40,139 bases of DNA from NCBI GenBank assembly GCA_016795205.1, contig JAEUHZ010000007.1, positions 1 through 40,139 on the forward strand. The letters are read 5' to 3'. This document shows positions 22,894-32,747 of this stretch, one piece after another (the stretch's first letter is position 1; the number at the start of each line of letters is the position of its first letter). This DNA is from Planctomycetota bacterium. GTDB taxonomy: Bacteria; Planctomycetota; UBA1135; GCA-002686595. The translations under genes were made by a program, and so were the position numbers. The notes beneath the pieces were generated by a model. The model saw nothing but the letters and a program-made list of their open reading frames with translations, had not been told where the DNA came from and made no database searches.

Positions 22894-23349
22894 ATGAGGA
22901 TCACGGAGATCCGCATCAAGCTCCTGCTCCAGGCGCGCGACAAGCTGCGCGCGTTCGCCAGCCTCACGCTCGACGACACGCTGGTCGTGCGCGACATCAA
23001 GATCATCGAGGGCGCCAAGGGCCTGTTCGTGGCGATGCCGAGCCGCAAGCTGTGCGACCGCTGCCCGGCGTGCGCGGCGAAGAACCACATCCGCGCGCGC
23101 TTCTGCAACGACTGCGGCGCGCGCCTCGCTGACGATCGCGGCGAGCTCGACGAGCGGCGCCGGCCGCGCCTGTACGCCGACATCTGCCATCCGATCAGCC
23201 AGGAAGCGCGCGACTTCGTCCAGAGCGCGGTGCTCCAGGCCTACGCCGAGGAGTTCGAGCGCTCGAAGCAGGACGGCTACGTCGCCCAGAGCTTCGACGA
23301 TCTGGACTACGACTACCTCGAGGACGACTCCGCCAGCGACCTGCGCTAG
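22894..23349 (+). CDS. spoVG: SpoVG-family protein with inserted zinc ribbon
   Basis: A protein of 151 residues. The SpoVG core is clear: RITEIRIKL, then TLVVRDIKIIEGAKGLFVAM and PSRK, and later YADICHPISQEARDFVQ. Between PSRK and YADI an insertion of about 40 residues carries CxxC pairs (C57/C60 and C71/C74, with C54 nearby), the pattern of a zinc ribbon. SpoVG is a small RNA- or DNA-binding regulator in Firmicutes. The zinc-ribbon form is one I associate with Planctomycetota, where its role is not well known. The C-terminus is long and acidic (DDLDYDYLEDD). I chose ATG 22894 because RITEIRIKL is the usual beginning; a GTG at 22855 in frame would add 13 residues. Confidence 0.9.
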   Translation: MRITEIRIKLLLQARDKLRAFASLTLDDTLVVRDIKIIEGAKGLFVAMPSRKLCDRCPACAAKNHIRARFCNDCGARLADDRGELDERRRPRLYADICHPISQEARDFVQSAVLQAYAEEFERSKQDGYVAQSFDDLDYDYLEDDSASDLR

Positions 23350-23372
23350 GGCCCGGAGCCGGCTCGCAGCGC

Positions 23373-23390
23373 GCGAGCGATCGGGCTCGC
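23373..23390. terminator. hairpin between convergent spoVG and sdhB
   Basis: GCGAGC and GCTCGC form a 6-bp stem with a 6-base loop, 23 bases past the spoVG stop and 10 before the sdhB stop. The two genes converge here, so a two-way terminator is expected. No U-tract follows on either side, so the call is weak. Confidence 0.35.
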
Positions 23391-23399
23391 AGGCGGCGC

Positions 23400-26095
<2,696 letters not shown>

Positions 26096-26102
26096 GGGAG
26101 CC

Positions 26103-26813
26103 TCAGCGAGGGAGCCAACCGGCGAGCGCGGCGATCGGGATGGACAGGTTGCCCAGGACGACCAGCGCCGCGAGGAGCGCCGCGGCGCAGCGGCGCAGCC
26201 GCTCGTAGCGCGGGTGCGAGAGCCCCAGCGTCTGCAGCAGGCTCCACACACCGTGGAAGAGGTGCAGCCCGAGGGCCAGCATCGCGACCACGTACACGCC
26301 GCAGGCCAGCGGTTGGGCCAGGCCGGTGGTCACGTTGTGGTGCACGCCGCCGGTCCGGAAGTCGGGGTGTGCGCTGCCCCACGTCAGGTGCAGCAGGTGG
26401 TAGACGACGAAGAGCAGCACGATGGGCCCGGTCCAGCGCATCGTGCGCGAGGCGTACGTCGATTCCTTCGCGACCCACTTCGCGTAGCTCACGGGGCGCG
26501 CGGCCCAACTGCGGCGCGAGAGCGCCCAAGCCGCGCCGACGTGCAGCACGAAAGCCAGGAGGAGCCCCGCGCGTGCCACCCAGATCGCGCCGCCGTGACC
26601 CAGCTCGCGCAGCCACTCGCCGTAGGCGTCGAGCGCCCACACGCCGTCGGCGCCGCGCGGCAGGTAGACCTGGAGGTTGCCGGCCATGTGGCCCAGCACG
26701 AACCCGAACAGCGCGATGCCGGTCACGGCCATGACGACCTTGAGGCCGATCGTGCTCGAGAGGGCGCTCGTCGCGCGCGCGACGGCGGGGGCGGTCGGTG
26801 CCTGTGCGCTCAT
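26103..26813 (-). CDS. sdhC: succinate dehydrogenase cytochrome b558-type subunit
   Basis: A protein of 236 residues with five hydrophobic segments and several conserved His residues, as in the b558 family. His42 in [11 protein letters not shown], another in [12 protein letters not shown] and [14 protein letters not shown] near the C-terminus are candidate haem ligands. It anchors SdhAB and reduces or oxidises quinone. There is no separate sdhD, as expected for this type. The ATG at 26813 is divergent from aroDE across 138 bases, and sdhA follows after 7 bases. I saw no strong Shine-Dalgarno sequence before it. The frame is open upstream, but that part is antisense to aroDE. Confidence 0.93.
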   Translation of the reverse strand: MSAQAPTAPAVARATSALSSTIGLKVVMAVTGIALFGFVLGHMAGNLQVYLPRGADGVWALDAYGEWLRELGHGGAIWVARAGLLLAFVLHVGAAWALSRRSWAARPVSYAKWVAKESTYASRTMRWTGPIVLLFVVYHLLHLTWGSAHPDFRTGGVHHNVTTGLAQPLACGVYVVAMLALGLHLFHGVWSLLQTLGLSHPRYERLRRCAAALLAALVVLGNLSIPIAALAGWLPR

Positions 26814-26951
26814 GGGGAACTTCTTGGGACGGTGCTCGCCGCCTGGACAGGGGCTGGGCGAGAGCCCAACATCATGCCGCGCGCGGCATCCGGAAGCACG
26901 CCTCCGGCTGCGCGCGTTTCGCGCCCTGGAGCGCGGGAAGCTCGCCCTCGG
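26814..26951. promoter_or_regulatory. divergent promoter region of sdhC and aroDE
   Basis: This 138-base gap must hold promoters for both directions. Its most striking element is the 16-base perfect palindrome ATGCCGCGCGCGGCAT at 26874-26889, near the middle, followed by a CCGGA/TCCGG inverted repeat at about 26890-26907. Such a symmetric site between divergent genes could be a repressor or activator operator. No clear -35/-10 boxes could be named. Confidence 0.45.
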
Positions 26952-28445
26952 ATGGACCTCGTCGTCTCGAACCGGGCCGCCACGCTCGAGGCCCTCGCGG
27001 CGCGCGCGCGCGCGCAGGCCGACCACGCCGACGTCCTCGAGCTCCGGCTCGACGACTGCGCGCCAGCGACCGAGCCCGAGTTGCGCGCGACGTTCGCCGG
27101 GCTCGGCCGCCCGCTGCTGGCCGCGGTGAACGGTCCCGAGGCCTTCGGTTCGTTCAGCGGGACGGACGAGGAGCGCCTGGCGTTGTTGGCATGCGCGGAG
27201 CGCGCCGGCGCGGACTCGATCGACGTGCCCTGGAGCCTCGCCCCGCGGCTCGCGTCCACGCGTGCGCGTCGCGTGGTCTCGCGGCACGTCCTGGAGGGCA
27301 CGCCCGAAGACCTGTCCGCGGTCCTCGGCGAGCTCGAGCGCGCCGCGCGGCCCGGCGATCGCCTCAAGCTCGTGACGCACGCGACCTGCGCCGAGGACGG
27401 CTTGCGCGTCCTGGCGCTCGCGCGGGAGCGTGCGCGCGCCGGCCATCCGATCGTGGCCTTCGCGAGCGGCGCTGCCGGCGCTTTCACGCGCATCCTGGCG
27501 CCGATCCATGGCTCGCTAGCGACCTACGCTGCGCCCGCCGGCGCGCCCGCGGCCGCCACGGCGCCCGGTCAGATCCCCGCCGACGTGCTGCGCGCGGCGT
27601 GGCCTGCCGGTGGCGCCAGCCCGCGGACGCGGGTTTTCGCCGTGCTGGGCCGGCCGATCGCGCATTCGCTCTCGCCGCGCCTGCACGGCGCGGCCCTGCG
27701 TGCCGCGGGGCTCGACGCGGTGTACGTGGCCTGCGAGCCCGAGTCCCTCGAGCGCTTCCTGGGGCTGTGCGACGCGAGCTGGGGCGGGTTCGGCGTCACG
27801 ATGCCGTTCAAGGCCGAGGCCGCGCGCCTGGCGACCGAGCGCGACGCCGACGTGGAGGCCTGCGGCGCGGCGAACACCCTGGTGCGCACCGCGCGCGGCT
27901 GGCGCGCCGCGAACACGGACGTTGGCGCGATCCGCGCCGCGGTGCTGGCGGGGCTCGAGCGCGTCGGCAAGCCGCTCGCTCGCGCGCACGTCGTCGTGCT
28001 CGGCACCGGCGGCGCAGCGCGCGCCGCGCTGCACGCCTTGCGGCCAGCACGCGCGCGCACGGTCGCCGGCCGCGACACGGCACGGCGCGAGGCCCTGGCC
28101 CACGCCATGGCCTGCGGCGCGTGCGCGCTGGCCGAGGTCGGCCGCGAGCCGTACGACGTGCTCGTGCACACGACCCCGTTGGGCTCGCGAGCGCAGGCGG
28201 GCGAGCTGCCGCTCGCGGCTTCGCAGCTCCAGGCGGGCGCTGTCGTGCTCGACGCCGTGTACGACCCCGTGCGAACGCCGCTGCTGCGCGCCGCCGCGGC
28301 CGCGGGCGCTGTGCCCCTCGGCGGCGACGAGTGGTTCCTGCGCCAGGCCAGCGCGCAGTTCCGCCATCTGACCGGCAGCGAGCCCGATGCACAGCTCATG
28401 GCGCGTGAGCTCGCGCTCGCCCTCCAGGAGCGCGACCAACGATGA
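26952..28445 (+). CDS. AroD-AroE fusion (3-dehydroquinate dehydratase and shikimate dehydrogenase)
   Basis: A protein of 497 residues with two shikimate-pathway enzymes. Residues 1-215 are type I dehydroquinate dehydratase. The likely catalytic His112 lies in SRHVLEGTPED, Schiff-base Lys139 in RLKLVTHA, and the typical C-terminal APIHGSLATY followed by TAPGQIPADVL closes the domain. Residues about 226-497 are shikimate dehydrogenase: VLGRPIAHSLSPRLHGAAL, catalytic Lys287 in VTMPFKAEA, Asp323 in ANTDVGAI and the NADP-binding VLGTGGAARAAL. It converts dehydroquinate to shikimate in two steps. The fusion is known in plants and some bacteria including planctomycetes and chlamydiae. Its stop overlaps aroK (ATGA), so the product passes to the next enzyme of the same operon. 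Confidence 0.95.
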   Translation: MDLVVSNRAATLEALAARARAQADHADVLELRLDDCAPATEPELRATFAGLGRPLLAAVNGPEAFGSFSGTDEERLALLACAERAGADSIDVPWSLAPRLASTRARRVVSRHVLEGTPEDLSAVLGELERAARPGDRLKLVTHATCAEDGLRVLALARERARAGHPIVAFASGAAGAFTRILAPIHGSLATYAAPAGAPAAATAPGQIPADVLRAAWPAGGASPRTRVFAVLGRPIAHSLSPRLHGAALRAAGLDAVYVACEPESLERFLGLCDASWGGFGVTMPFKAEAARLATERDADVEACGAANTLVRTARGWRAANTDVGAIRAAVLAGLERVGKPLARAHVVVLGTGGAARAALHALRPARARTVAGRDTARREALAHAMACGACALAEVGREPYDVLVHTTPLGSRAQAGELPLAASQLQAGAVVLDAVYDPVRTPLLRAAAAAGAVPLGGDEWFLRQASAQFRHLTGSEPDAQLMARELALALQERDQR

Positions 28446-29032
28446 GCGGCGCGCCGCCTGCCCCGCCGCCCGAGCCGGATCTCCGACCGATCGCGTTGGT
28501 CGGCCTGCGGGCCAGCGGCAAGTCGACGCTCGGGAGACTGCTCGCCACGCGTCTGTGCCGCGCGTTCGTCGACCTCGACGACGAGATCGCGCGCGAGGAC
28601 GCCGCGCTGCGCGGCGCGAGCTCGCAGCGTCCCGCGGGCCTGATCCTGGCGGCGGAGGGCGAGCCGCGCTTCCGCGATCTCGAGGAGCGCGCGCTCGAGC
28701 GCGTGCTGTCCCGCACGGAGCCGCTGGTGCTCGCGACCGGCGGCGGCGTGGTCGAGCGCGCGCGCAACCGCCTGCTCCTGCGGACGCGCGCCCGCTGCGT
28801 CTGGCTCCAGGTCCCCGTCGAGGAGCTGCAACGCCGGATGCGCGCGGATCCCACGCCGCGGCCAGCGCTCCTGGGAGGCGACCCGCTCGAGGAGGTCGCG
28901 AGCGTGTTGCAGCGACGTCGCGCCTGGTTCCAGGAACTCGAACCGCGCGTCCTGGCCTGCGCCGGGCGTGCCGAGGACCTCGTGAACGCGGTGCTGCTCG
29001 CGCTGGAGGGGGGCCCCCGGCCGGCGCCGTGA
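28442..29032 (+). CDS. aroK: shikimate kinase
   Basis: A protein of 196 residues that phosphorylates shikimate. The Walker A loop GLRASGKST is at about residues 21-29, FVDLDDEI is the shikimate-binding region, and GEPRFRDLEERAL and ATGGGVV are the other family signatures. A longer Pro-rich N-terminus (MSGAPPAPPPEP) and a Pro-rich tail are extras. The ATG overlaps the aroDE stop (ATGA). The stop TGA is followed in the same frame by about 27 sense codons with high third-position GC (see findings). Confidence 0.93.
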   Translation: MSGAPPAPPPEPDLRPIALVGLRASGKSTLGRLLATRLCRAFVDLDDEIAREDAALRGASSQRPAGLILAAEGEPRFRDLEERALERVLSRTEPLVLATGGGVVERARNRLLLRTRARCVWLQVPVEELQRRMRADPTPRPALLGGDPLEEVASVLQRRRAWFQELEPRVLACAGRAEDLVNAVLLALEGGPRPAP

Positions 29033-29191
29033 GCACGGGGACGTGGTGTTGGTCAGTCGGCCCGGGCCCGGCTCGCGTTCGAGATCCAGGAGACCCTGGC
29101 GATCCTCCGAGACCTCGGGCTCGCCGAGCGCGACCAGAGTCGCGGGGCTCGCAGGCCGAGCCCGGGCGTGCTCACAGCGAGCGCCTGGGCT
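29033..29191. other. convergent gap between aroK and the nuclease gene
   Basis: This 159-base gap separates two converging genes. It is GC-rich with a short CTCGG/CCGAG inverted repeat near 29116-29130 and no T-rich terminator on either strand. In the aroK frame it reads as a coding-like segment (AFEIQETLAILRDLGLAERD) without a start codon. Confidence 0.4.
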
Positions 29192-30565
29192 TCAGGGCCG
29201 CCAAACGACCCGGTACCCGTTCGACAGGTTGAACGTCGCGCTCGTGCAGAAGGCCGCCGCGTTGCGGTACCAGACCTGGTAGAAACGCACGTCGCCCGCG
29301 TTGCAACCGCCGCGCACCGCGACGCTCGGGTCGCCGGGATCGGGGAACTGGGACGCTCCGCCCGCGTTCGTCTTGGTCGCGAGGCGCACGACCGTGCCCG
29401 CCGCGCAGCGCTTGCCGTCGCCGAACACCGCGCCCGCGGAGGAGCTCTGCGCGCTCGTTCCTTGGAAGTAGAGCGCCGAGCTGTTCGGCATGCCGCCACC
29501 CGCGAGCACCAGCGTGTCCGCGCCCACGCTGGCCGCGCCGAGCCCGCGCAGCGTGGCGCCCACGCCCAGCGAGTTTCGGCAGCCGGCGCGCTCGACGACC
29601 GTGACCTCGTTCGCGCACGGACACAGGGTCCCCGAGCCGTCACCGTGGCAGAAGTCGACGCCCGGCGGGCACGCGCCGCCCCACAGGCACTCGACCCACT
29701 CGGGATGGTCGATGAAGGGGTTGCGGTTCTGCTGGTAGGCCGCGATGCGCTGGTTCTTGCGCAACTCCCAGGCATCCGGCGGATCCTGTGCGTGCCAGGC
29801 GCGCAGCGTGGCGAGCAGGCCCATGTACGCCACGCTCACGTTGCTGCCGGTCGCCGAGCCCGCGATCAGCGACAGGTTGTCCGTGGCGATCAGGTCCGGC
29901 TCCGCGAAGCCCGTCACGCCGTGCGTGCCGCCCTCGTAGCGCACGTCGCCGTAGAGGATCGCACGCGCGACGTCGCCGCGGCGACCGATCCAAGTCTCCC
30001 ACGAGCCCGACGAGGTCGTCCCGTTGTTCCAGTTCGAGTTGCCCGGGTAGCCGCCGCCCGGGCCGCCCTGCCCGGCGTTCAGCACCGTCACGCGCTCCGT
30101 GCAGCCGCTCGCGCACGCACGGTAGGGCGCGTTGCCGCGCGCGCTGTTGTAGCCCTGGTTGCAGGGGAACAGCATGTGGCAGTCGGAGTAGGGGTAGTTG
30201 TCCGGGCCGTCGATCGGGAACCCGTAGCTGTTCGGCCAGGTGTGCTCGCGGTCGTAGAAGCTGTTGCCGGCCGTCTGCTTCGGGCTGCTCTCGTTGCGGT
30301 AGACGTCGAGCACGTTCGACGGGTTCGTCGGGTCCTCGCAGGCGTCGGCGAGCACGTTCCAGGTGTCGGTCGCGCCGGAGGTGTAGGGGACGCGCAGGTG
30401 GTCGTCGATGACCGCGTGGACCGTCGCGCGCAAGGTCGCGGGAGTCGAGGGGTCCACCGTCGCGTAGTAGGCCGGCGGGGCCTGCGCGCTGGAGTGGGGC
30501 GCGAGCGATCCGAGGACCAGCGCGACGCAGGGGAGCGCGCAGGTGTGGATGCCAGGGTTTCGCAC
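29192..30565 (-). CDS. secreted endonuclease I-like protein with Cys-rich C-terminal domain
   Basis: A protein of 457 residues from GTG 30565. A signal peptide covers about 1-29 (ending HSSAQA). Residues about 40-300 match the endonuclease I family: the active-site region FYDREHTWPNSYGFP (103-117), SDCHMLFP (127-134) and N140 with SARGNAPY. These enzymes cut DNA outside the cell or in the periplasm. Residues about 300-457 form a separate domain opening FCHGDGSGTLCPCAN and rich in Gly and Cys. I recall this module as common at the ends of secreted planctomycete proteins, where it may serve sorting or surface attachment. The GTG start has no obvious ribosome site and could be wrong by a few codons. 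It converges on aroK. Confidence 0.85.
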   Translation of the reverse strand: MRNPGIHTCALPCVALVLGSLAPHSSAQAPPAYYATVDPSTPATLRATVHAVIDDHLRVPYTSGATDTWNVLADACEDPTNPSNVLDVYRNESSPKQTAGNSFYDREHTWPNSYGFPIDGPDNYPYSDCHMLFPCNQGYNSARGNAPYRACASGCTERVTVLNAGQGGPGGGYPGNSNWNNGTTSSGSWETWIGRRGDVARAILYGDVRYEGGTHGVTGFAEPDLIATDNLSLIAGSATGSNVSVAYMGLLATLRAWHAQDPPDAWELRKNQRIAAYQQNRNPFIDHPEWVECLWGGACPPGVDFCHGDGSGTLCPCANEVTVVERAGCRNSLGVGATLRGLGAASVGADTLVLAGGGMPNSSALYFQGTSAQSSSAGAVFGDGKRCAAGTVVRLATKTNAGGASQFPDPGDPSVAVRGGCNAGDVRFYQVWYRNAAAFCTSATFNLSNGYRVVWRP

Positions 30566-30751
30566 GAAGGTCAGGCCGGGGGAGGAACTGGGGGAATAGG
30601 GGCTCCTCGAAGGCTACCTGCTCCCGCGCGGGAAGAGGTGACCAGACCGCCGGGAGGCGCGCGCACAGCCGCCGCGGGGCGCGCGGGGGGGCTACCGGAG
30701 CGCGCGATCGCACCGGGGAGCCGTCGCGGGCGCTGGGATCGGCCTCGACCC

Positions 30752-30780
30752 TTGAACTTGGAGGCCGGGGAGGACATACT
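30752..30780 (+). promoter_or_regulatory. sigma70-type promoter of the initiator tRNA
   Basis: TTGAAC (30752-30757) and CATACT (30775-30780) are separated by exactly 17 bases. Transcription would begin near 30787, ten bases before the mature tRNA end. It is the clearest -35/-10 pair in the window. Confidence 0.7.
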
Positions 30781-30796
30781 CCCCCCGACAACGCGT

Positions 30797-30873
30797 CGCG
30801 GGGTGGAGCAGTCTGGCAGCTCGTCGGGCTCATAACCCGGAGGTCGCAGGTTCGAATCCTGCCCCCGCTACCA
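30797..30873 (+). tRNA. initiator tRNA-Met (CAT anticodon)
   Basis: A 77-base cloverleaf with the CCA end encoded. The acceptor CGCGGGG pairs with CCCCGCT except at the first position, where C1 faces U72; a mismatch at 1-72 is the mark of initiator tRNA (C1-A72 in E. coli). The anticodon CAT is at 30831-30833, and the anticodon stem has the three G-C pairs GGG/CCC that direct it to the ribosomal P site. The T arm is GCAGG TTCGAAT CCTGC. Most of the sequence is identical to E. coli tRNA-fMet. It supplies formyl-methionine for translation start. A promoter lies just upstream and a strong terminator just downstream. Confidence 0.95.
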
Positions 30874-30878
30874 ATCAT

Positions 30879-30913
30879 CCGGCCCTGGGCCTGCCCAGGG
30901 CCGGTTCTTGTTT
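30879..30913 (+). terminator. intrinsic terminator of tRNA-fMet
   Basis: CCGGCCCTGGG and CCCAGGGCCGG form a perfect stem of at least 11 bp (30879-30904) around a CCTG loop, followed by TTCTTGTTT. It begins 6 bases after the tRNA CCA end and is the only hairpin in the window with a good T-rich tail. Confidence 0.88.
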
Positions 30914-31132
30914 CCGGCGTCCCGCCAGCCCCCCCTCTCGGGCGCGCGGCCCCCTGAGGGTCTGAGGGTCGCACCTGGCGCCAAGATGGCACCGGACGGC
31001 CCTCGAGCAGGGGGACGAGGGGAACGAAGTCGGCAGCTCGCCCCGCGCGCAAGTCCGCGCCGGCGGCCGTCCAACCGGCCGTCCATGCGAGATCCTGACC
31101 GCCGGTTGCTCGCCGCCGCGCGCAGCGACTTC

Positions 31133-31858
31133 TCAGCGGCCGCCGAGCGACCTCTCGCGCTCGTACAGCCGTTGCACCAGCGGTCGGACGTGGCGCGTCC
31201 AGACCTCGTAACCTTGCTCGTCGAGGTGCAGGCGGTCCTCCCGGAACCACTGCGGATCCGGCTGCCCGTTCGCGTCGACGAGGTCGACGCTGGGGTCCAC
31301 GAACTCGAGACGCGAGTCCGCATCGCACTCGATCCGGATCAGGCGGTTGGCCTCGCGAACCGCGGGCATGTGCTCCGCGCGCGCCAGGGTCGGCGTGATG
31401 GCGATGTAGCAGATGGTCAGGTCCTCGTCCGCCGAGCGGAGGCGCGCGACGAGCTGACGGAACAGGTCGCGGACCTCCTCCGCGCTCTTCGCGTGCTCTC
31501 CCGCGAGGTCGTTGGTCCCGCTGAACACGACGACCAGGGCCGGCTCGTGGACGCTGACGAGCTGGTCCGCGTAGTAGATCGCGTCGAAGAGCTTGGATCC
31601 GCCGAAGCCGCGGTTGAGCACCGGGACGGGGGCCATGTCGGCGGTCAGCGAGCTCCACAGGCGGATGCTCGAGCTGCCGACGAAGACGACGCCGCCGCGA
31701 GCCGCCGGCGCCGCGCGGTCCTGCTCGGTGAACTCGGCGATCGCCGCCGCCCAGCGAGTCGGATCCTCGTGCGCCGGGATCTCGAGCAGCTGCGGGGAAT
31801 GCAGACAGCCGCAGGTGGCCAGTGCGACGAGGAGCGCGGCGCGACGGAGCGTGTGCAT
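31133..31858 (-). CDS. SGNH/GDSL-family hydrolase, probable lipoprotein
   Basis: A protein of 241 residues. The N-terminus MHTLRRAALLVALATCGC is a signal with Cys at 16 and 18, a marginal lipobox. The SGNH blocks are visible. Block I is FVGSSSIRLW (the Ser at about 63 takes the place of the GDS nucleophile), block II is NRGFGGSKLFD, block III is FSGTNDLAGE and block V is DRLHLDEQGY with the Asp-x-x-His pair. These enzymes are esterases or acetylhydrolases acting on lipids or carbohydrates; the substrate cannot be told from sequence. The frame stays open far upstream but the ATG at 31858 starts the signal. It stands alone between the tRNA and the HIT/HNH module. Confidence 0.85.
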   Translation of the reverse strand: MHTLRRAALLVALATCGCLHSPQLLEIPAHEDPTRWAAAIAEFTEQDRAAPAARGGVVFVGSSSIRLWSSLTADMAPVPVLNRGFGGSKLFDAIYYADQLVSVHEPALVVVFSGTNDLAGEHAKSAEEVRDLFRQLVARLRSADEDLTICYIAITPTLARAEHMPAVREANRLIRIECDADSRLEFVDPSVDLVDANGQPDPQWFREDRLHLDEQGYEVWTRHVRPLVQRLYERERSLGGR

Positions 31859-32333
31859 CGAGGCCACACTACCGTGCGCTCTCCCGCGAGGTACGCGCGC
31901 TGGGGCGCTGCGACCGGGGAGCCCGCCGACGCGACGCGCGGCGCCCGGGGTCGTCGAACTCCTCGCTACGGCGGGCATCCGGGATCCCGTCCGTCTCGGG
32001 GTGGCACGGGGCACGGGCTGTCCGATCAGGGAGAGCGGTCGACCGGCTCCTCGCTGGTTCCACCGGACTCGGGCGCCAACTCGCCGAACGCGGTCGGCAC
32101 GGGAACCATCGCCGGCCCGATCATCCGGGAGTATCGACCGTGCACGCGCGCCGAGGGCTCGTGCTGCGACCGCCGCCCTCGTCCGCACGAAGGCCCCGCG
32201 CGCAGTGTGTTTGCGGAGATCCCTCAGCGTCGTGTCCGCCGAGTACTTCATAAGCTGGGCGCGCACGGACCCGAGGCCAACCAGGCGGAAGGGGGTGGCC
32301 ACCCGGGTGGGGCCTGTCCTAGCCTGAAGGTGC
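31859..32333. other. 475-base intergenic region upstream of the HIT gene
   Basis: No coding sequence could be supported on either strand; the ORFs here lack family features. It contains the 12-base palindrome CCACCCGGGTGG at 32299-32310, 23 bases before the HIT start, and probably promoters for the hydrolase (leftward) and the HIT/HNH pair (rightward). Composition is a little less GC-rich around 32200-32260. Confidence 0.4.
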
Positions 32334-32747
32334 ATGTGGAACGATCCTGTCGAACCATGTCCCTTCTGCCGGCGCCAGCACCTCGCGGTGTTGCGCGAGT
32401 GGCCGCTCACCTTCGCAATTCTCGACCGCTTTAGGGTCAGCGCTGGACACGCGCTGCTCGTCACCAGGCGACACGTCTCGACCTAGTTCGATGCCACGAA
32501 CGAAGAACGGCGCGAGCTCACGGAGGCGATCGGAGAGGTGCGATGCGCCGTCGAGGCCAGCTTGGGCCGAACGCCAGACGTATGGAACGTCGGATTCAAC
32601 TCCGGCGTGGCCGCAGGTCAGACCGTGCCGCACCTGCACATCCACCTCATCCCGCGCTGGCGGGGCGACGTCCCCGACCCGCGTGGGGGGGGGCGCGGTG
32701 TGATTCCCGAGCGAAGGATCTACGCCCCGGTCGAGGAACTCGGGTGA
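32334..32747 (+). pseudogene. HIT-family nucleotide hydrolase gene broken by an in-frame TAG
   Basis: Reading from ATG 32334 (GAAGG just upstream) gives a protein of the histidine triad family, 137 codons with one internal stop. The N-terminus has CPFC and ILDRFRVSAGHALLVTRRH. At 32484-32486 the frame meets TAG after HVST, and the sequence continues without frame change as FDATNEERRELTEAIGEV. It ends with the triad HLHIHLIPR and a conserved RGDVPDPRGG. The stop probably replaced a Trp codon (TGG), judging from family members I remember. Other unusual residues (FRVSAGH, GVAAGQ, GGGRGV) suggest drift. The natural stop at 32745 overlaps the GTG start of the HNH gene. HIT enzymes hydrolyse or transfer nucleotides. 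A sequencing error cannot be excluded. Confidence 0.85.

Noticed and set aside
32484..32486. Pyrrolysine insertion at the HIT amber codon
   Set aside because: Family members I recall have Trp at this place and no pyrrolysine genes are in the window; kept only as a genome-wide check.
32685..32693. Run of nine G residues in the HIT gene as a phase-variation tract
   Set aside because: The frame is correct across the run and the gene is broken by a substitution upstream, so there is no sign of slippage in this copy.
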